A DNA stretch of 64,000 nucleotides from the NCBI GenBank assembly GCA_947085425.1, contig CAMTWK010000015.1, positions 62,001 through 126,000 on the forward strand. Reading direction: 5' to 3'. This document shows positions 17,488 through 26,282 of this stretch, in pieces. Source of the DNA: UKL13-2 sp947085425. Lineage in GTDB: Bacteria; Pseudomonadota; Gammaproteobacteria; Burkholderiales; Usitatibacteraceae. The stretch's first letter is position 1. Every line of letters starts with the position of its first letter. The position numbers were made by a program, and so were the translations under genes. The notes under the pieces are model-generated. The model was not told where the DNA came from, made no database searches, and was given only the letters and a program-made list of their open reading frames with translations.

Positions 17488-18771
17488 TTAACGCAAATTG
17501 TAATACGCCGATTTGCCCGCATAACTCGCCGCATCGCCCAGCTCTTCCTCGATGCGCAACAACTGATTGTATTTGGCCATCCGGTCTGAGCGTGATGCCG
17601 AGCCGGTTTTGATTTGCAACGCATTGGTGGCGACCGCGATGTCGGCAATGATGGTGTCTTCGGTTTCACCCGAGCGATGTGAAATGACAGCGGTGTAATT
17701 GGCGCGTTTGGCCATTTCAATCGCGGCAAAGGTTTCGGAAAGTGTGCCGATCTGGTTGACCTTGATAAGGATGGAATTGGCGATGCCTTTTTGAATGCCC
17801 TCACGCAAAATCTTGGTGTTGGTGACAAACAAATCATCGCCCACCAACTGGATTTTTTTGCCGAGTTTTTCGGTGAGCATCGCCCAGCCGTCCCAATCGT
17901 TTTCGGCCATGCCGTCCTCAACCGACACAATCGGATATTTGTCGCACCAGGTGGCCAGCACGTCGGTGAACTGTGCGGCGGTATATTTCATTTTCTCCGC
18001 TGCAAAACAATAATGACCGTCTTTGTAAAATTCTGACGCGGCACAATCCAGGCCAATCAGAATATCCTGCCCGGCAATGTAGCCCGCTTCCTCAATCGCC
18101 TTCACCGCATATTGAATGGCGGCTTCGTTGTTCGGCAAATTCGGCGCAAAGCCACCTTCGTCACCGACATTGGTGTTGTGGCCTTCGGCGTGCAGAATTT
18201 TTTTCAGCGTGTGAAAAATTTCCACGCCGGCGCGTAACGATTCACGAAAGCTCGGCAGGCCGGCTGGAATAATCATGAACTCTTGAATATCGAGCGGATT
18301 GTCGGCGTGCGCGCCACCGTTGATGATGTTCATCATCGGCACCGGCATTTGCATCGGTGCGGCACCACCCAGATAACGATACAACGACAAACCGGATTCA
18401 TCCGCGGCCGCTTTGGCACACGCCATCGACACCGCCAGAATGGCATTGGCACCAAGACGTGATTTTGTTTCGGTGCCATCGAGTTCGATCATCGAACGAT
18501 CAATAAACGCCTGCTCGGTGGCATCCAGACCAATGATGGCCTCACAAATTTCGGTATTGATATGTTCGCAGGCTTTCAACACACCTTTGCCGAGATAACG
18601 CTTGGGATCTTTGTCGCGCAACTCAATGGCTTCGCGTGATCCGGTGGATGCACCAGACGGCACCGCAGCGCGACCAATCACGCCGGACTCGAGCAACACA
18701 TCACATTCAACAGTGGGATTGCCACGCGAATCAAGAATTTCACGGGCGATGATGTCAACAATAGCGGTCAT
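17488..18771 (-). CDS. eno: Enolase
   Basis: Glycolytic enolase, 427 residues, interconverting 2-phosphoglycerate and phosphoenolpyruvate. It contains the N-terminal IIAREILDSRGNPTVE motif, the acidic metal-binding residues in GLDCAASEFY and VSVEDGMAENDW, the catalytic-lysine signature ILIKVNQIGTLSE and the SHRSGETED motif. It is full length against E. coli (432). It lies between kdsA and ftsB in a conserved order with pyrG. Confidence 0.98.
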   Translation of the reverse strand: MTAIVDIIAREILDSRGNPTVECDVLLESGVIGRAAVPSGASTGSREAIELRDKDPKRYLGKGVLKACEHINTEICEAIIGLDATEQAFIDRSMIELDGTETKSRLGANAILAVSMACAKAAADESGLSLYRYLGGAAPMQMPVPMMNIINGGAHADNPLDIQEFMIIPAGLPSFRESLRAGVEIFHTLKKILHAEGHNTNVGDEGGFAPNLPNNEAAIQYAVKAIEEAGYIAGQDILIGLDCAASEFYKDGHYCFAAEKMKYTAAQFTDVLATWCDKYPIVSVEDGMAENDWDGWAMLTEKLGKKIQLVGDDLFVTNTKILREGIQKGIANSILIKVNQIGTLSETFAAIEMAKRANYTAVISHRSGETEDTIIADIAVATNALQIKTGSASRSDRMAKYNQLLRIEEELGDAASYAGKSAYYNLR

Positions 18772-18822
18772 AAAGGCTCTTTGGTGTTGTTGGTTGAAAA
18801 GTGATGCACGTCTTGTGCGTAG

Positions 18823-19665
18823 TTATTTCATCAGCGAGGTTTCAGCAAATTCGCGTTGCTTGACCAGCGTATCCAGTTCTTTTAATACGCTGAGTAAATC
18901 TTTCATCATGGCGAGTGGCCATGAGTTGGGGCCGTCGGACAATGCCTTGGATGGATCGGGATGGGTTTCCATAAACAAACCGGCGATACCGGTGGCCACG
19001 GCGGCACGCGCCAACACCGGCACAAATTCGCGCTGACCACCCGATGAAGTGCCCTGTCCACCCGGCAACGCCACCGAGTGGGTCGCGTCAAACACCACCG
19101 GGCAGTCGGTGTTGCGCATAATGGCCAACGAGCGCATATCCGACACCAGATTGTTATAACCAAACGAGGCGCCACGCTCACATACCATGATGTTGCTTTT
19201 GCCACTCGCCTCACGGGCTTTGTCGACGACATTTTTCATGTCATTGGGTGCCAAGAACTGACCTTTCTTGATATTGACCGGCAAACCGGCGCGCGCAACC
19301 GCATGAATAAAATCTGTTTGACGACACAAAAACGCCGGCGTTTGCAACACATCCACCACCGACGCCACCATGGCGATTTCATCGATGTTATGCACGTCGG
19401 TCAACACCGGCAGGCCGAGTTGTTTTTTGACTTCAGCCAATACGCGCAGGCCTTCATCCATACCCGGACCACGATACGATTTACTCGATGAACGATTGGC
19501 CTTGTCGTAGCTCGATTTAAAAATAAATGGAATATTGAGCGCCGTTGTCATTTCTTTTAACTGACCGGCCACGTCAATCTGCATTTGTTCCGACTCGACC
19601 ACACAGGGGCCGGCGATCAAAAAAAACGGCTTATCAATACCGACATCAAATCCACAAAGTTTCAT
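18823..19665 (-). CDS. kdsA: 3-deoxy-8-phosphooctulonate (KDO-8-P) synthase
   Basis: Condenses PEP with arabinose 5-phosphate in the KDO branch of lipopolysaccharide synthesis. It has 280 residues, with the family motifs FFLIAGPCVVES near the N-terminus, FKSSYDKANRSS and the FDATHSVALPGG block. The presence of KDO synthesis confirms a Gram-negative envelope. It lies 21 bp after pyrG. Confidence 0.97.
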   Translation of the reverse strand: MKLCGFDVGIDKPFFLIAGPCVVESEQMQIDVAGQLKEMTTALNIPFIFKSSYDKANRSSSKSYRGPGMDEGLRVLAEVKKQLGLPVLTDVHNIDEIAMVASVVDVLQTPAFLCRQTDFIHAVARAGLPVNIKKGQFLAPNDMKNVVDKAREASGKSNIMVCERGASFGYNNLVSDMRSLAIMRNTDCPVVFDATHSVALPGGQGTSSGGQREFVPVLARAAVATGIAGLFMETHPDPSKALSDGPNSWPLAMMKDLLSVLKELDTLVKQREFAETSLMK

Positions 19666-19686
19666 TCCGCTACTTTCAATTGTTGG

Positions 19687-21372
19687 TTACGCTGACTTGG
19701 CACCCTGCACCACCCGTAAGCCGGTTTCACCGTGGGTTTTTTTACGTTGCTCAAGCGCCGCTTTGACATAGGAAATAAACAGCGGATGGCCGTCGCGTGG
19801 TGTTGAGGTGAATTCCGGGTGAAACTGACAGCCATAAAACCATGGGTGTGCATGTTTGACCGGATCGAGCTCGACCATCTCTGTTAACGACTCTGAATTG
19901 GTGCGCGCGGAAATAATCAAGCCGGCCGCTTCCAATCTGGGCACGTAATGATTATTTACTTCATAACGATGGCGGTGACGCTCACTGACGGTGGTGCTTT
20001 GATAAATCCGGTGCGCCAGGGTGTCGGGCCGCACGGTGCACGGCTGTGATCCCAAACGCATGGTGCCACCCATACGTGAACCGGCATCTCGACGTTCAAC
20101 CTGACCGTCGTGGTTTTGCCACTCGGTAATCAGCGCAACGACTGGATGCGGCGTGTCGGCATCAAATTCAGTTGAATTGGCATTGGCCAGCCCAACCACA
20201 TTGCGGGCGAATTCGATGGTGGCGATTTGCATGCCCAAACAAATGCCGAGATAGGGGATTTTATTTTCGCGGGCAAATTTGACCGTGGCAATTTTGCCCT
20301 CGGTGCCGCGTTTGCCAAAACCACCCGGCACCAAGATCGCATCCATACGTGCCAATTCTTCAACGCCCCCCGCTTCGATCACTTCCGAATCAAGGTAATG
20401 AATGTTGACGCGGGTGCGGGTGTGGATACCGGCGTGAATCAATGCCTCCGACAAGGACTTGTAGGAGTCGGCCAGACCAACATACTTGCCAACCATGGCC
20501 AGATCAATTTCCGCAGCTGGGTTTTCCAAGGCATCAACAATGTTGTCCCATTTGGTGAGATCCGCCGGCTGTGGCGTCAGATGCAATTTGCGGCAAACAA
20601 TTTCATCGAGACCCTGCTTGTGCAGCATCTTCGGAATCTTGTAAATCGAGGTCGCGTCGTAACAGGAAATGACCGAGCCTTTGTCGACGTTGGTAAACAA
20701 GGCGATTTTGCGACGCTCCTCGTCCGGCAACGGCCGGTCGCTGCGACACATCACCACATCGGGTTGAATACCAATTTGCCGCAATTCCTTGACACTATGT
20801 TGTGTCGGTTTGGTCTTGATCTCACCGACCGCCGGCAAATATGGCACAAGTGTCAGGTGGATATAACAGGTATTGTCACGTCCCTGCTCTACACCCATTT
20901 GACGGATCGCCTCCAGAAACGGCAATGATTCAATGTCGCCGACTGTGCCGCCGATTTCGATAATGCCAACATCGGCATCAATCGTGCCGGCGATGATGGA
21001 ATTTTTAATTTCATCGGTAATGTGTGGGATGACCTGAACGGTCGCGCCAAGATAATCGCCGCGACGCTCTTTGTTGATGACGCGTTCGTAAATCTGACCG
21101 GTGGTGAAATTGTTGCTCTTTTTCATCTTGGTCGAGATGTAACGCTCGTAGTGGCCAAGATCGAGGTCGGTTTCCGCGCCGTCTTCGGTGACAAACACCT
21201 CGCCGTGCTGAAATGGCGACATGGTGCCGGGATCAACGTTGATATACGGATCCAGCTTCATCATGGAAACTTTAATGCCGCGGGATTCTAGGATGGCGGC
21301 GAGAGAAGCGGCAGCGATGCCCTTCCCTAGTGAGGAAACTACACCACCCGTGACGAAAATGTATTGTGTCAT
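19687..21372 (-). CDS. pyrG: CTP synthase
   Basis: Converts UTP to CTP with glutamine nitrogen. It has 561 residues. The N-terminal synthetase domain starts TQYIFVTGGVVSSLGKG (P-loop). The C-terminal class I glutamine amidotransferase domain carries the nucleophile in GICLGMQ and the catalytic His-Glu in HPEF. The C-terminus extends about 15 residues beyond E. coli PyrG with a Lys/Gly-rich tail. It is the first gene of pyrG-kdsA-eno-ftsB. Confidence 0.98.
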   Translation of the reverse strand: MTQYIFVTGGVVSSLGKGIAAASLAAILESRGIKVSMMKLDPYINVDPGTMSPFQHGEVFVTEDGAETDLDLGHYERYISTKMKKSNNFTTGQIYERVINKERRGDYLGATVQVIPHITDEIKNSIIAGTIDADVGIIEIGGTVGDIESLPFLEAIRQMGVEQGRDNTCYIHLTLVPYLPAVGEIKTKPTQHSVKELRQIGIQPDVVMCRSDRPLPDEERRKIALFTNVDKGSVISCYDATSIYKIPKMLHKQGLDEIVCRKLHLTPQPADLTKWDNIVDALENPAAEIDLAMVGKYVGLADSYKSLSEALIHAGIHTRTRVNIHYLDSEVIEAGGVEELARMDAILVPGGFGKRGTEGKIATVKFARENKIPYLGICLGMQIATIEFARNVVGLANANSTEFDADTPHPVVALITEWQNHDGQVERRDAGSRMGGTMRLGSQPCTVRPDTLAHRIYQSTTVSERHRHRYEVNNHYVPRLEAAGLIISARTNSESLTEMVELDPVKHAHPWFYGCQFHPEFTSTPRDGHPLFISYVKAALEQRKKTHGETGLRVVQGAKSA

Positions 21373-21555
21373 GGTCAGGCTCCCGGGAAGGGACGCGTTG
21401 GAAATTGGAATTATACCGCACCCGGTGACTGCGTGGCAGCCTTGCGCGCTGAAAATGACCCCACCTCACATCATTTTTAACAATGAGCCGAACCGTATGG
21501 CGGCAAAAGATTGATCAGCCATGCAACCAACAGCGTGCTGTGGAATACTTCCAAT

Positions 21556-22626
21556 ATGAAATTTGGAACCCGCCCTGTTCGCAGTATTGTCGCCGACCCG
21601 AATCAACGCCATGTTTTTATTGTTGATCAGACCATGCTGCCGTTTGCTTTGGAAATGCGCACGCTGACCATTTGGCAGGACGCCGCTGAGGCGATTCGTG
21701 CCATGCGGGTGCGGGGTGCGCCGTTAATTGGAGTGACCGCCGCCTATGGCATCGCCATGGCCATGGCTGACGATTCCACCGACGAGGCCCTCAAACTCGC
21801 CCATGTTGGGTTGCTCACCACCCGGCCCACGGCCGTGAATCTGGCCTGGGCATTAAATCGCATGGTTAACTTTTTGAGCGCAATTGAACCACCGGAGCGC
21901 GCCGACGCGGCGTGGGCCGAAGCGACGCGTATTGAAAAAGAAGATGTGTCGACCAATCAACGTATCGGTCAACACGGACTCACGCTACTGCAATCTCTGC
22001 ACCGCAAACACCAGCGTCCGATCAATATACTCACCCACTGCAATGCCGGTCGTATGGCCTGTGTGGAGTGGGGCACGGCCACCTCGCCGATTTATCAGGC
22101 GCATCAAGCCGGCATACCCATTCACGTCTGGGTGGACGAAACGCGGCCGCGCAACCAGGGCCTGATCACCCAATGGGAATTGGAGGACGCCGGGGTGCCG
22201 CACACCTATATCACCGACAACGCAGGCGGCCATCTGATGCAGCACCGCAGTGTTGATATAGTCCTGGTCGGCGCCGATCGCATCACTGCGGCTGGAGATG
22301 TGGCCAACAAAATCGGCACCTACCTCAAGGCCTTGGCGGCGACGGACAATCACATTCCTTTTTATGTGGCCGCGCCCATGTCAACCATCGACTTTTCGAT
22401 TGAGGATGGTCTGGTCGATATCGAAATCGAACAACGCGGCGCGGCCGAGGTGCGGTTGATTCGCGGCCTTGATCGCAAACGCATGATTTGTGATTTGGTT
22501 TTGCTTGATGACGATGTGGCGGTCAATAACCCCGGATTTGACATCACCCCGGCACGCTTGATTACCGGCATGGTCACCGAACACGGCGTTCTTAAACCGA
22601 ACAAACTGCGGCAGATTCCGCGATGA
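21556..22626 (+). CDS. mtnA: S-methyl-5-thioribose-1-phosphate isomerase
   Basis: Isomerises methylthioribose 1-phosphate to methylthioribulose 1-phosphate in the salvage of methylthioadenosine. The catalytic Cys is in HCNAGRMACVEWGTA and the catalytic Asp in VGADRITAAGDVANKIGTY, with RGAPLIGVTAAYG near the N-terminus. A TTG-initiated frame reaches back to 21511, but the ATG at 21556 (MKFGTRPVRSI) gives the usual 356 residues. The stop overlaps the next start as ATGA, so the two products are probably made together and used in one pathway. Confidence 0.94.
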   Translation: MKFGTRPVRSIVADPNQRHVFIVDQTMLPFALEMRTLTIWQDAAEAIRAMRVRGAPLIGVTAAYGIAMAMADDSTDEALKLAHVGLLTTRPTAVNLAWALNRMVNFLSAIEPPERADAAWAEATRIEKEDVSTNQRIGQHGLTLLQSLHRKHQRPINILTHCNAGRMACVEWGTATSPIYQAHQAGIPIHVWVDETRPRNQGLITQWELEDAGVPHTYITDNAGGHLMQHRSVDIVLVGADRITAAGDVANKIGTYLKALAATDNHIPFYVAAPMSTIDFSIEDGLVDIEIEQRGAAEVRLIRGLDRKRMICDLVLLDDDVAVNNPGFDITPARLITGMVTEHGVLKPNKLRQIPR

Positions 22627-23312
22627 CCTTTGTTAATCTCAATCACGTTCCGGAAAAATCGTTGCGCACCGAAATCATTGCAACCGCAATGAAAATGAAC
22701 ACACTCGGCATCAACCATGGCAAGGCGGGCAACGTCAGCGCAAGGGGTGGCAGCGGATTTTTGATTACCCCAACCGGCATGAACTACGACCAATTGGTGT
22801 TTAACGATGTGGTAGGCATGTGCATCGACGACAACCCGGAAGGCACGTTTGAAGGTGAAATTTTGCCGTCTTCGGAATGGCGCTTTCATCGGGATATTTA
22901 TGCTGCGCGTGATGATGTGCAAGCCATCGTCCATACCCATTCGTTGCATGCCACTACTCTGGCGGTACTGGGACGCGATATCCCGGCATTTCATTACATG
23001 GTGGCGGTGGCCGGGGGGGCCGACATTCGCTGCGCCCCCTATGCCACTTTTGGCAGCCAAAGTCTGTCTGATTACGCGGTGGAGGCGTTACAGGACAGAC
23101 AGGCCTGCCTGTTGGCACAACACGGAGTGATTGCCTGCGGCAAAAGTCTGGGACACGCACTGGCATTGGCGGTCGAAATTGAAGCACTGGCAAAAATGTA
23201 CTTGGATGCGCTGCACACGCAACTCGCCATACCCATTCTGGACGACACCGAAATGGCGCTGGTGTTGGAAAAATTTCGCACTTACGGACAACAATTGCCG
23301 GTTAATGGGTAA
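22623..23312 (+). CDS. Class II aldolase, FucA-like (possible methylthioribulose-1-phosphate aldolase)
   Basis: Zinc-dependent class II aldolase of 229 residues, strongly resembling L-fuculose-1-phosphate aldolase along its whole length. Shared features are GNVSARGGSGFLITPTGM, the catalytic-Glu motif LPSSEWRFH, zinc ligands in VHTHSLH and a third His in AQHGVIAC. It overlaps mtnA by four bases. In Rhodospirillum and some E. coli a FucA-like aldolase paired with mtnA splits methylthioribulose 1-phosphate into DHAP and methylthioacetaldehyde (DHAP shunt). The alternative is the MtnB dehydratase of the Met salvage pathway, whose sequence is less FucA-like. Substrate is inferred from the gene pair. 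Confidence 0.85.
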   Translation: MTFVNLNHVPEKSLRTEIIATAMKMNTLGINHGKAGNVSARGGSGFLITPTGMNYDQLVFNDVVGMCIDDNPEGTFEGEILPSSEWRFHRDIYAARDDVQAIVHTHSLHATTLAVLGRDIPAFHYMVAVAGGADIRCAPYATFGSQSLSDYAVEALQDRQACLLAQHGVIACGKSLGHALALAVEIEALAKMYLDALHTQLAIPILDDTEMALVLEKFRTYGQQLPVNG

Positions 23313-23584
23313 ATACGATTAACACCGCGATTTGCGCAATCCGCGCAATCTGCGAAACGATTTCATTTTGATTCGACGGCAATTTGTCGCCCGCTATGGG
23401 ATAATTTTTACCTTCCCACTATTCTCACTATTCCGACCATTCCCACTCTGCCGACTCTGCCAACTAAACGGTCTGTGATCGTGTCATGTAGCAGGCACCA
23501 TGGTCGCATTTACATGGCGGCATGCGCCCGTGCTTCCGCGCGTATTTGCCGACCATCACCTGGCGAAACAACTTGGAGAATTTT

Positions 23585-25414
23585 ATGCACGCCAAAACCA
23601 ATCCCGTTCGAATGAACGACGCTCCGACAAAAAATAAAAAACTGCTGGTGTGGGTGGACGAAATCGCCGCATTGACCCAACCTGATCGCATTTACTGGTG
23701 TGATGGCTCGGACGAAGAATACCTGCGTTTGTGTAATGAGCTGGTTGCCGCCGGCACCTTTCAAAAACTAAACGAAGCCCTGCGCCCGAACTCCTACCTG
23801 GCCTGGTCCGACCCGTCCGACGTTGCGCGGGTGGAAGACCGCACCTATATCTGTTCGGCCAAAAAAGACGATGCCGGCCCCACCAACAACTGGGTGGCGC
23901 CGGATGAAATGCGTGCAAAATTGACGGGCTTGTTTGCCGGCTCGATGCGCGGACGTACTTTGTATGTTGTGCCGTTTTCAATGGGCCCGCTCGGCTCACC
24001 CATCGCCCATATTGGCGTGGAAATTTCCGACTCCCCCTACGTTGCCGTCAATATGAAATTGATGACCCGCATGGGCGCAAAAGCTCTCGCCACGTTGGGT
24101 ACAGAAGGTGCGTTTGTGCCCTGCCTGCATTCGGTTGGCGCGCCGCTGGCCGCCGGTGAAAAAGATGTGGCCTGGCCGTGCAACAAGGACCACAAATACA
24201 TTGTGCATTTTCCGGACACGCGCGAAATTTGGTCGTACGGATCGGGTTATGGTGGGAATGCGTTACTCGGTAAAAAATGTTTCGCCCTGCGCATCGCCAG
24301 TGTCATGGGGCAGCAACAAGGCTGGCTTGCAGAACACATGTTGATCCTCGGTGTAAAAACACCCGCCGGCAAAAAACATTATGTCACCGCGGCTTTTCCA
24401 TCAGCCTGCGGCAAGACAAATTTCGCCATGATGATTCCGCCCGCACCATTTAAACAAGCGGGCTGGGAAGTTACCACGGTTGGTGACGACATCGCCTGGA
24501 TCAAACCCGGTGTCGACGGTCAATTGCGCGCCATCAATCCCGAAGCGGGATTTTTTGGAGTCGCACCCGGCACCTCGTATGACACCAACCCAAACTGCAT
24601 GGAGTCGTTGAAGTCGAATGCGATTTTCACCAACGTCGCGCTGACGCCGGAAGGTGATGTGTGGTGGGAAGGCATGACCAAAACCCCGCCCGCCAAATTG
24701 ACCGACTGGCAGGGCGGTGCGTGGACGCCGGATTGTGGTCGTTTGGCCGCGCACGCCAATGCCCGTTTTACGGTTTCCGCCACCCAGTGCCCGTCGCTAG
24801 ACAGTGAATGGGATAACCCGGATGGTGTGCCCATAGCGGCGATGATCTTTGGTGGCCGTCGCTCCAGCACCGTGCCGCTGGTGACCGAAGCGCGCAGCTG
24901 GAATGAAGGTGTGTACATGGCCGCGACACTCGGCTCGGAGACCACCGCCGCGATTGTGGGTCAGGTTGGTGTGGTGCGCCGCGACCCGTTTGCCATGCTG
25001 GCTTTTTGTGGCTACAACATGTCGGACTATTTTGCACACTGGATCAATATCGGTGAAAGAGTCGGCCAACACGCACCCAAGATGTATTGCGTCAATTGGT
25101 TTCGCAAAGACGAAAACGGCAAATATGTCTGGCCTGGATTTGGTGACAACATGCGTATCCTGAAATGGATCATCGAACGTGTCGAAGGCCGCGCCGGTGC
25201 TGTGGAAACACCACTCGGCATGGTTCCCAAATACGAGCATCTCGATTGGAATGGTTTGGTTTTTGACGCCTCACGATTCGCCAACATTACCGCCGTCAAC
25301 AGCACACAGTGGCAACACGAATTGACCTTGCACGCCGAGCTCATCACCAAACTCACCCACAACCTGCCGGTCGCGATGACAACACGTTATGCGGTGTTAC
25401 GCAAAACGGTGTGA
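23585..25414 (+). CDS. pckG: Phosphoenolpyruvate carboxykinase (GTP)
   Basis: GTP-dependent PEPCK, 609 residues, converting oxaloacetate to PEP for gluconeogenesis. It shows the PEPCK-specific P-loop FPSACGKTNFAMM, the metal site in VGDDIAWIKPG, and the GTP-family N-terminal WCDGSDEEY motif. The frame is open back to 23522, but the ATG at 23585 with GGAG ten bases upstream gives the usual length. The 272-bp upstream gap (23313-23584) holds a pyrimidine-rich stretch of short near-repeats (23411-23465) and no gene. Confidence 0.97.
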   Translation: MHAKTNPVRMNDAPTKNKKLLVWVDEIAALTQPDRIYWCDGSDEEYLRLCNELVAAGTFQKLNEALRPNSYLAWSDPSDVARVEDRTYICSAKKDDAGPTNNWVAPDEMRAKLTGLFAGSMRGRTLYVVPFSMGPLGSPIAHIGVEISDSPYVAVNMKLMTRMGAKALATLGTEGAFVPCLHSVGAPLAAGEKDVAWPCNKDHKYIVHFPDTREIWSYGSGYGGNALLGKKCFALRIASVMGQQQGWLAEHMLILGVKTPAGKKHYVTAAFPSACGKTNFAMMIPPAPFKQAGWEVTTVGDDIAWIKPGVDGQLRAINPEAGFFGVAPGTSYDTNPNCMESLKSNAIFTNVALTPEGDVWWEGMTKTPPAKLTDWQGGAWTPDCGRLAAHANARFTVSATQCPSLDSEWDNPDGVPIAAMIFGGRRSSTVPLVTEARSWNEGVYMAATLGSETTAAIVGQVGVVRRDPFAMLAFCGYNMSDYFAHWINIGERVGQHAPKMYCVNWFRKDENGKYVWPGFGDNMRILKWIIERVEGRAGAVETPLGMVPKYEHLDWNGLVFDASRFANITAVNSTQWQHELTLHAELITKLTHNLPVAMTTRYAVLRKTV

Positions 25415-25425
25415 ATTTTCGTTCG

Positions 25426-25456
25426 GCCAAACACGGCATAGTCGGCCGTGTTTGGC
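25426..25456 (+). terminator. Hairpin 3' of pckG
   Basis: A perfect 12-bp stem (GCCAAACACGGC / GCCGTGTTTGGC) with a 7-base loop begins 12 bp after the pckG stop. There is no T-tract after it, so it may be an RNA 3'-end stabiliser or a weak or Rho-assisted terminator rather than a classical intrinsic one. Confidence 0.55.
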
Positions 25457-25591
25457 AAATGAGCACGGGAAGAGAACGGAAAAACGCATGTTCAGCGGCA
25501 TGTTATCGAGCGCAAAGGTGCCGTGTTCGATCAAAACCAAATGGGATGACAAAGTGCAATAAAACTTTACAGGCCAGTCCCCAAGCGGAGT

Positions 25592-25620
25592 GGGGCCGAC
25601 CCGTGAATATGCAGGTTAAT
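25592..25620. repeat. Partial palindromic repeat, copy 2 (one end only)
   Basis: The stretch ending GGGCCGACCCGTGAATATG-CAGGTTAA matches the right end of copy 1 (16921-16944) apart from one missing A in the run GTGAAAT. No matching left arm was found, so this is a truncated or decayed copy. It lies 8 bp from the 3' end of the DUF3617 gene. Confidence 0.65.
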
Positions 25621-25627
25621 TGTTTCG

Positions 25628-26080
25628 CTATTTCTGCGGCTTTTCACAGGTTTCCGTGAGGCGTTTGCCTTCACTTTCCATTTTCATGCTGCCGCGCGGG
25701 CCGTTCACGGTCATTTTCATTTTGTAGGCGTCTTTTCCGTTATGGACAACCGTGCCCTCACCGAGGGTGCCGTCCACACACTTGAATTTCCATGACACGG
25801 TATTACCGTCCATCTTGGAATCAACCGGCTCACACTTGCGCTCACCCCGGTCCATCGGCGCGCGTTGTTCATTCCACTTGCGTTCACCCGGCTTGATGCA
25901 GTGTGTGACGGTCATATTGCCCATCTTGGCGGCCGCTTCGGGGGGCATGCCGGGAATGTCCATTTTATTTTTGATTTCCCACAAGCCTGCGGGTATTTCC
26001 TGATTGGAAGCCGACGCAGCCGCGGCAAACAGCAACAATCCGATCATCAGCATTTGGCTATTAAGCATTGATAGTTTCAT
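25628..26080 (-). CDS. DUF3617 domain periplasmic protein
   Basis: Protein of 150 residues with a Sec signal peptide (MLIGLLLFAAAASA region, cleavage near residue 25). The mature part follows the DUF3617 pattern: GLWEIKNKMDIPGMP, an early Cys in THCIKPGE, further cysteines in KCEPVD and FKCVDG, and a final CEKPQK. Paired cysteines suggest disulfides. Function is unknown. GGAGAA precedes the ATG. It stands alone, divergent from terC. Confidence 0.85.
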   Translation of the reverse strand: MKLSMLNSQMLMIGLLLFAAAASASNQEIPAGLWEIKNKMDIPGMPPEAAAKMGNMTVTHCIKPGERKWNEQRAPMDRGERKCEPVDSKMDGNTVSWKFKCVDGTLGEGTVVHNGKDAYKMKMTVNGPRGSMKMESEGKRLTETCEKPQK

Positions 26081-26130
26081 GGAAATTCTCCGTTGTGCGG
26101 GGCGGTTGGGTAAAATTGCATGCTACCCTC

Positions 26131-26152
26131 GGGCTTGGCGAACAACAAGCCC
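26131..26152. other. Hairpin in the DUF3617-terC intergenic region
   Basis: GGGCTTG (26131-26137) and CAAGCCC (26146-26152) form a 7-bp perfect stem with an 8-base loop. It has no T-run. It could be a regulatory RNA structure or chance. Confidence 0.35.
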
Positions 26153-26239
26153 CCATTTGGAAATTGCAGGCAAATTCAATCCTTCCGGATGATGATGGCA
26201 GATCCTGTTTGTTGGTTAAAACATATATAGCATTCTTTT

Positions 26240-26264
26240 CTTGGCACCAACGCTGCCAAGTTTT
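26240..26264 (+). promoter_or_regulatory. Terminator-like hairpin in the terC leader
   Basis: CTTGGCA (26240-26246) and TGCCAAG (26254-26260) form a 7-bp stem with a 7-base loop, followed by TTTT, 19 bp before the terC ATG. A -10-like TATATA lies just upstream at about 26224-26229. The position suggests a 5'-leader attenuator or stabiliser. It does not match the yybP-ykoY manganese riboswitch. Confidence 0.4.
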
Positions 26265-26282
26265 ACGTTCAGGGAGTCGTGC

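Noticed and set aside
20227..20928. Plus-strand open frame of 233 codons inside pyrG
   Set aside because: It is antisense to CTP synthase motifs with no ribosome site; a GC-codon shadow.
23411..23465. Pyrimidine-rich near-repeats upstream of pckG
   Set aside because: Irregular low-complexity sequence with no clear unit or paired structure; noted only as gap content.
26081..26282. Manganese riboswitch (yybP-ykoY) upstream of terC
   Set aside because: The conserved sequence blocks of that riboswitch are not present; only two simple hairpins are.
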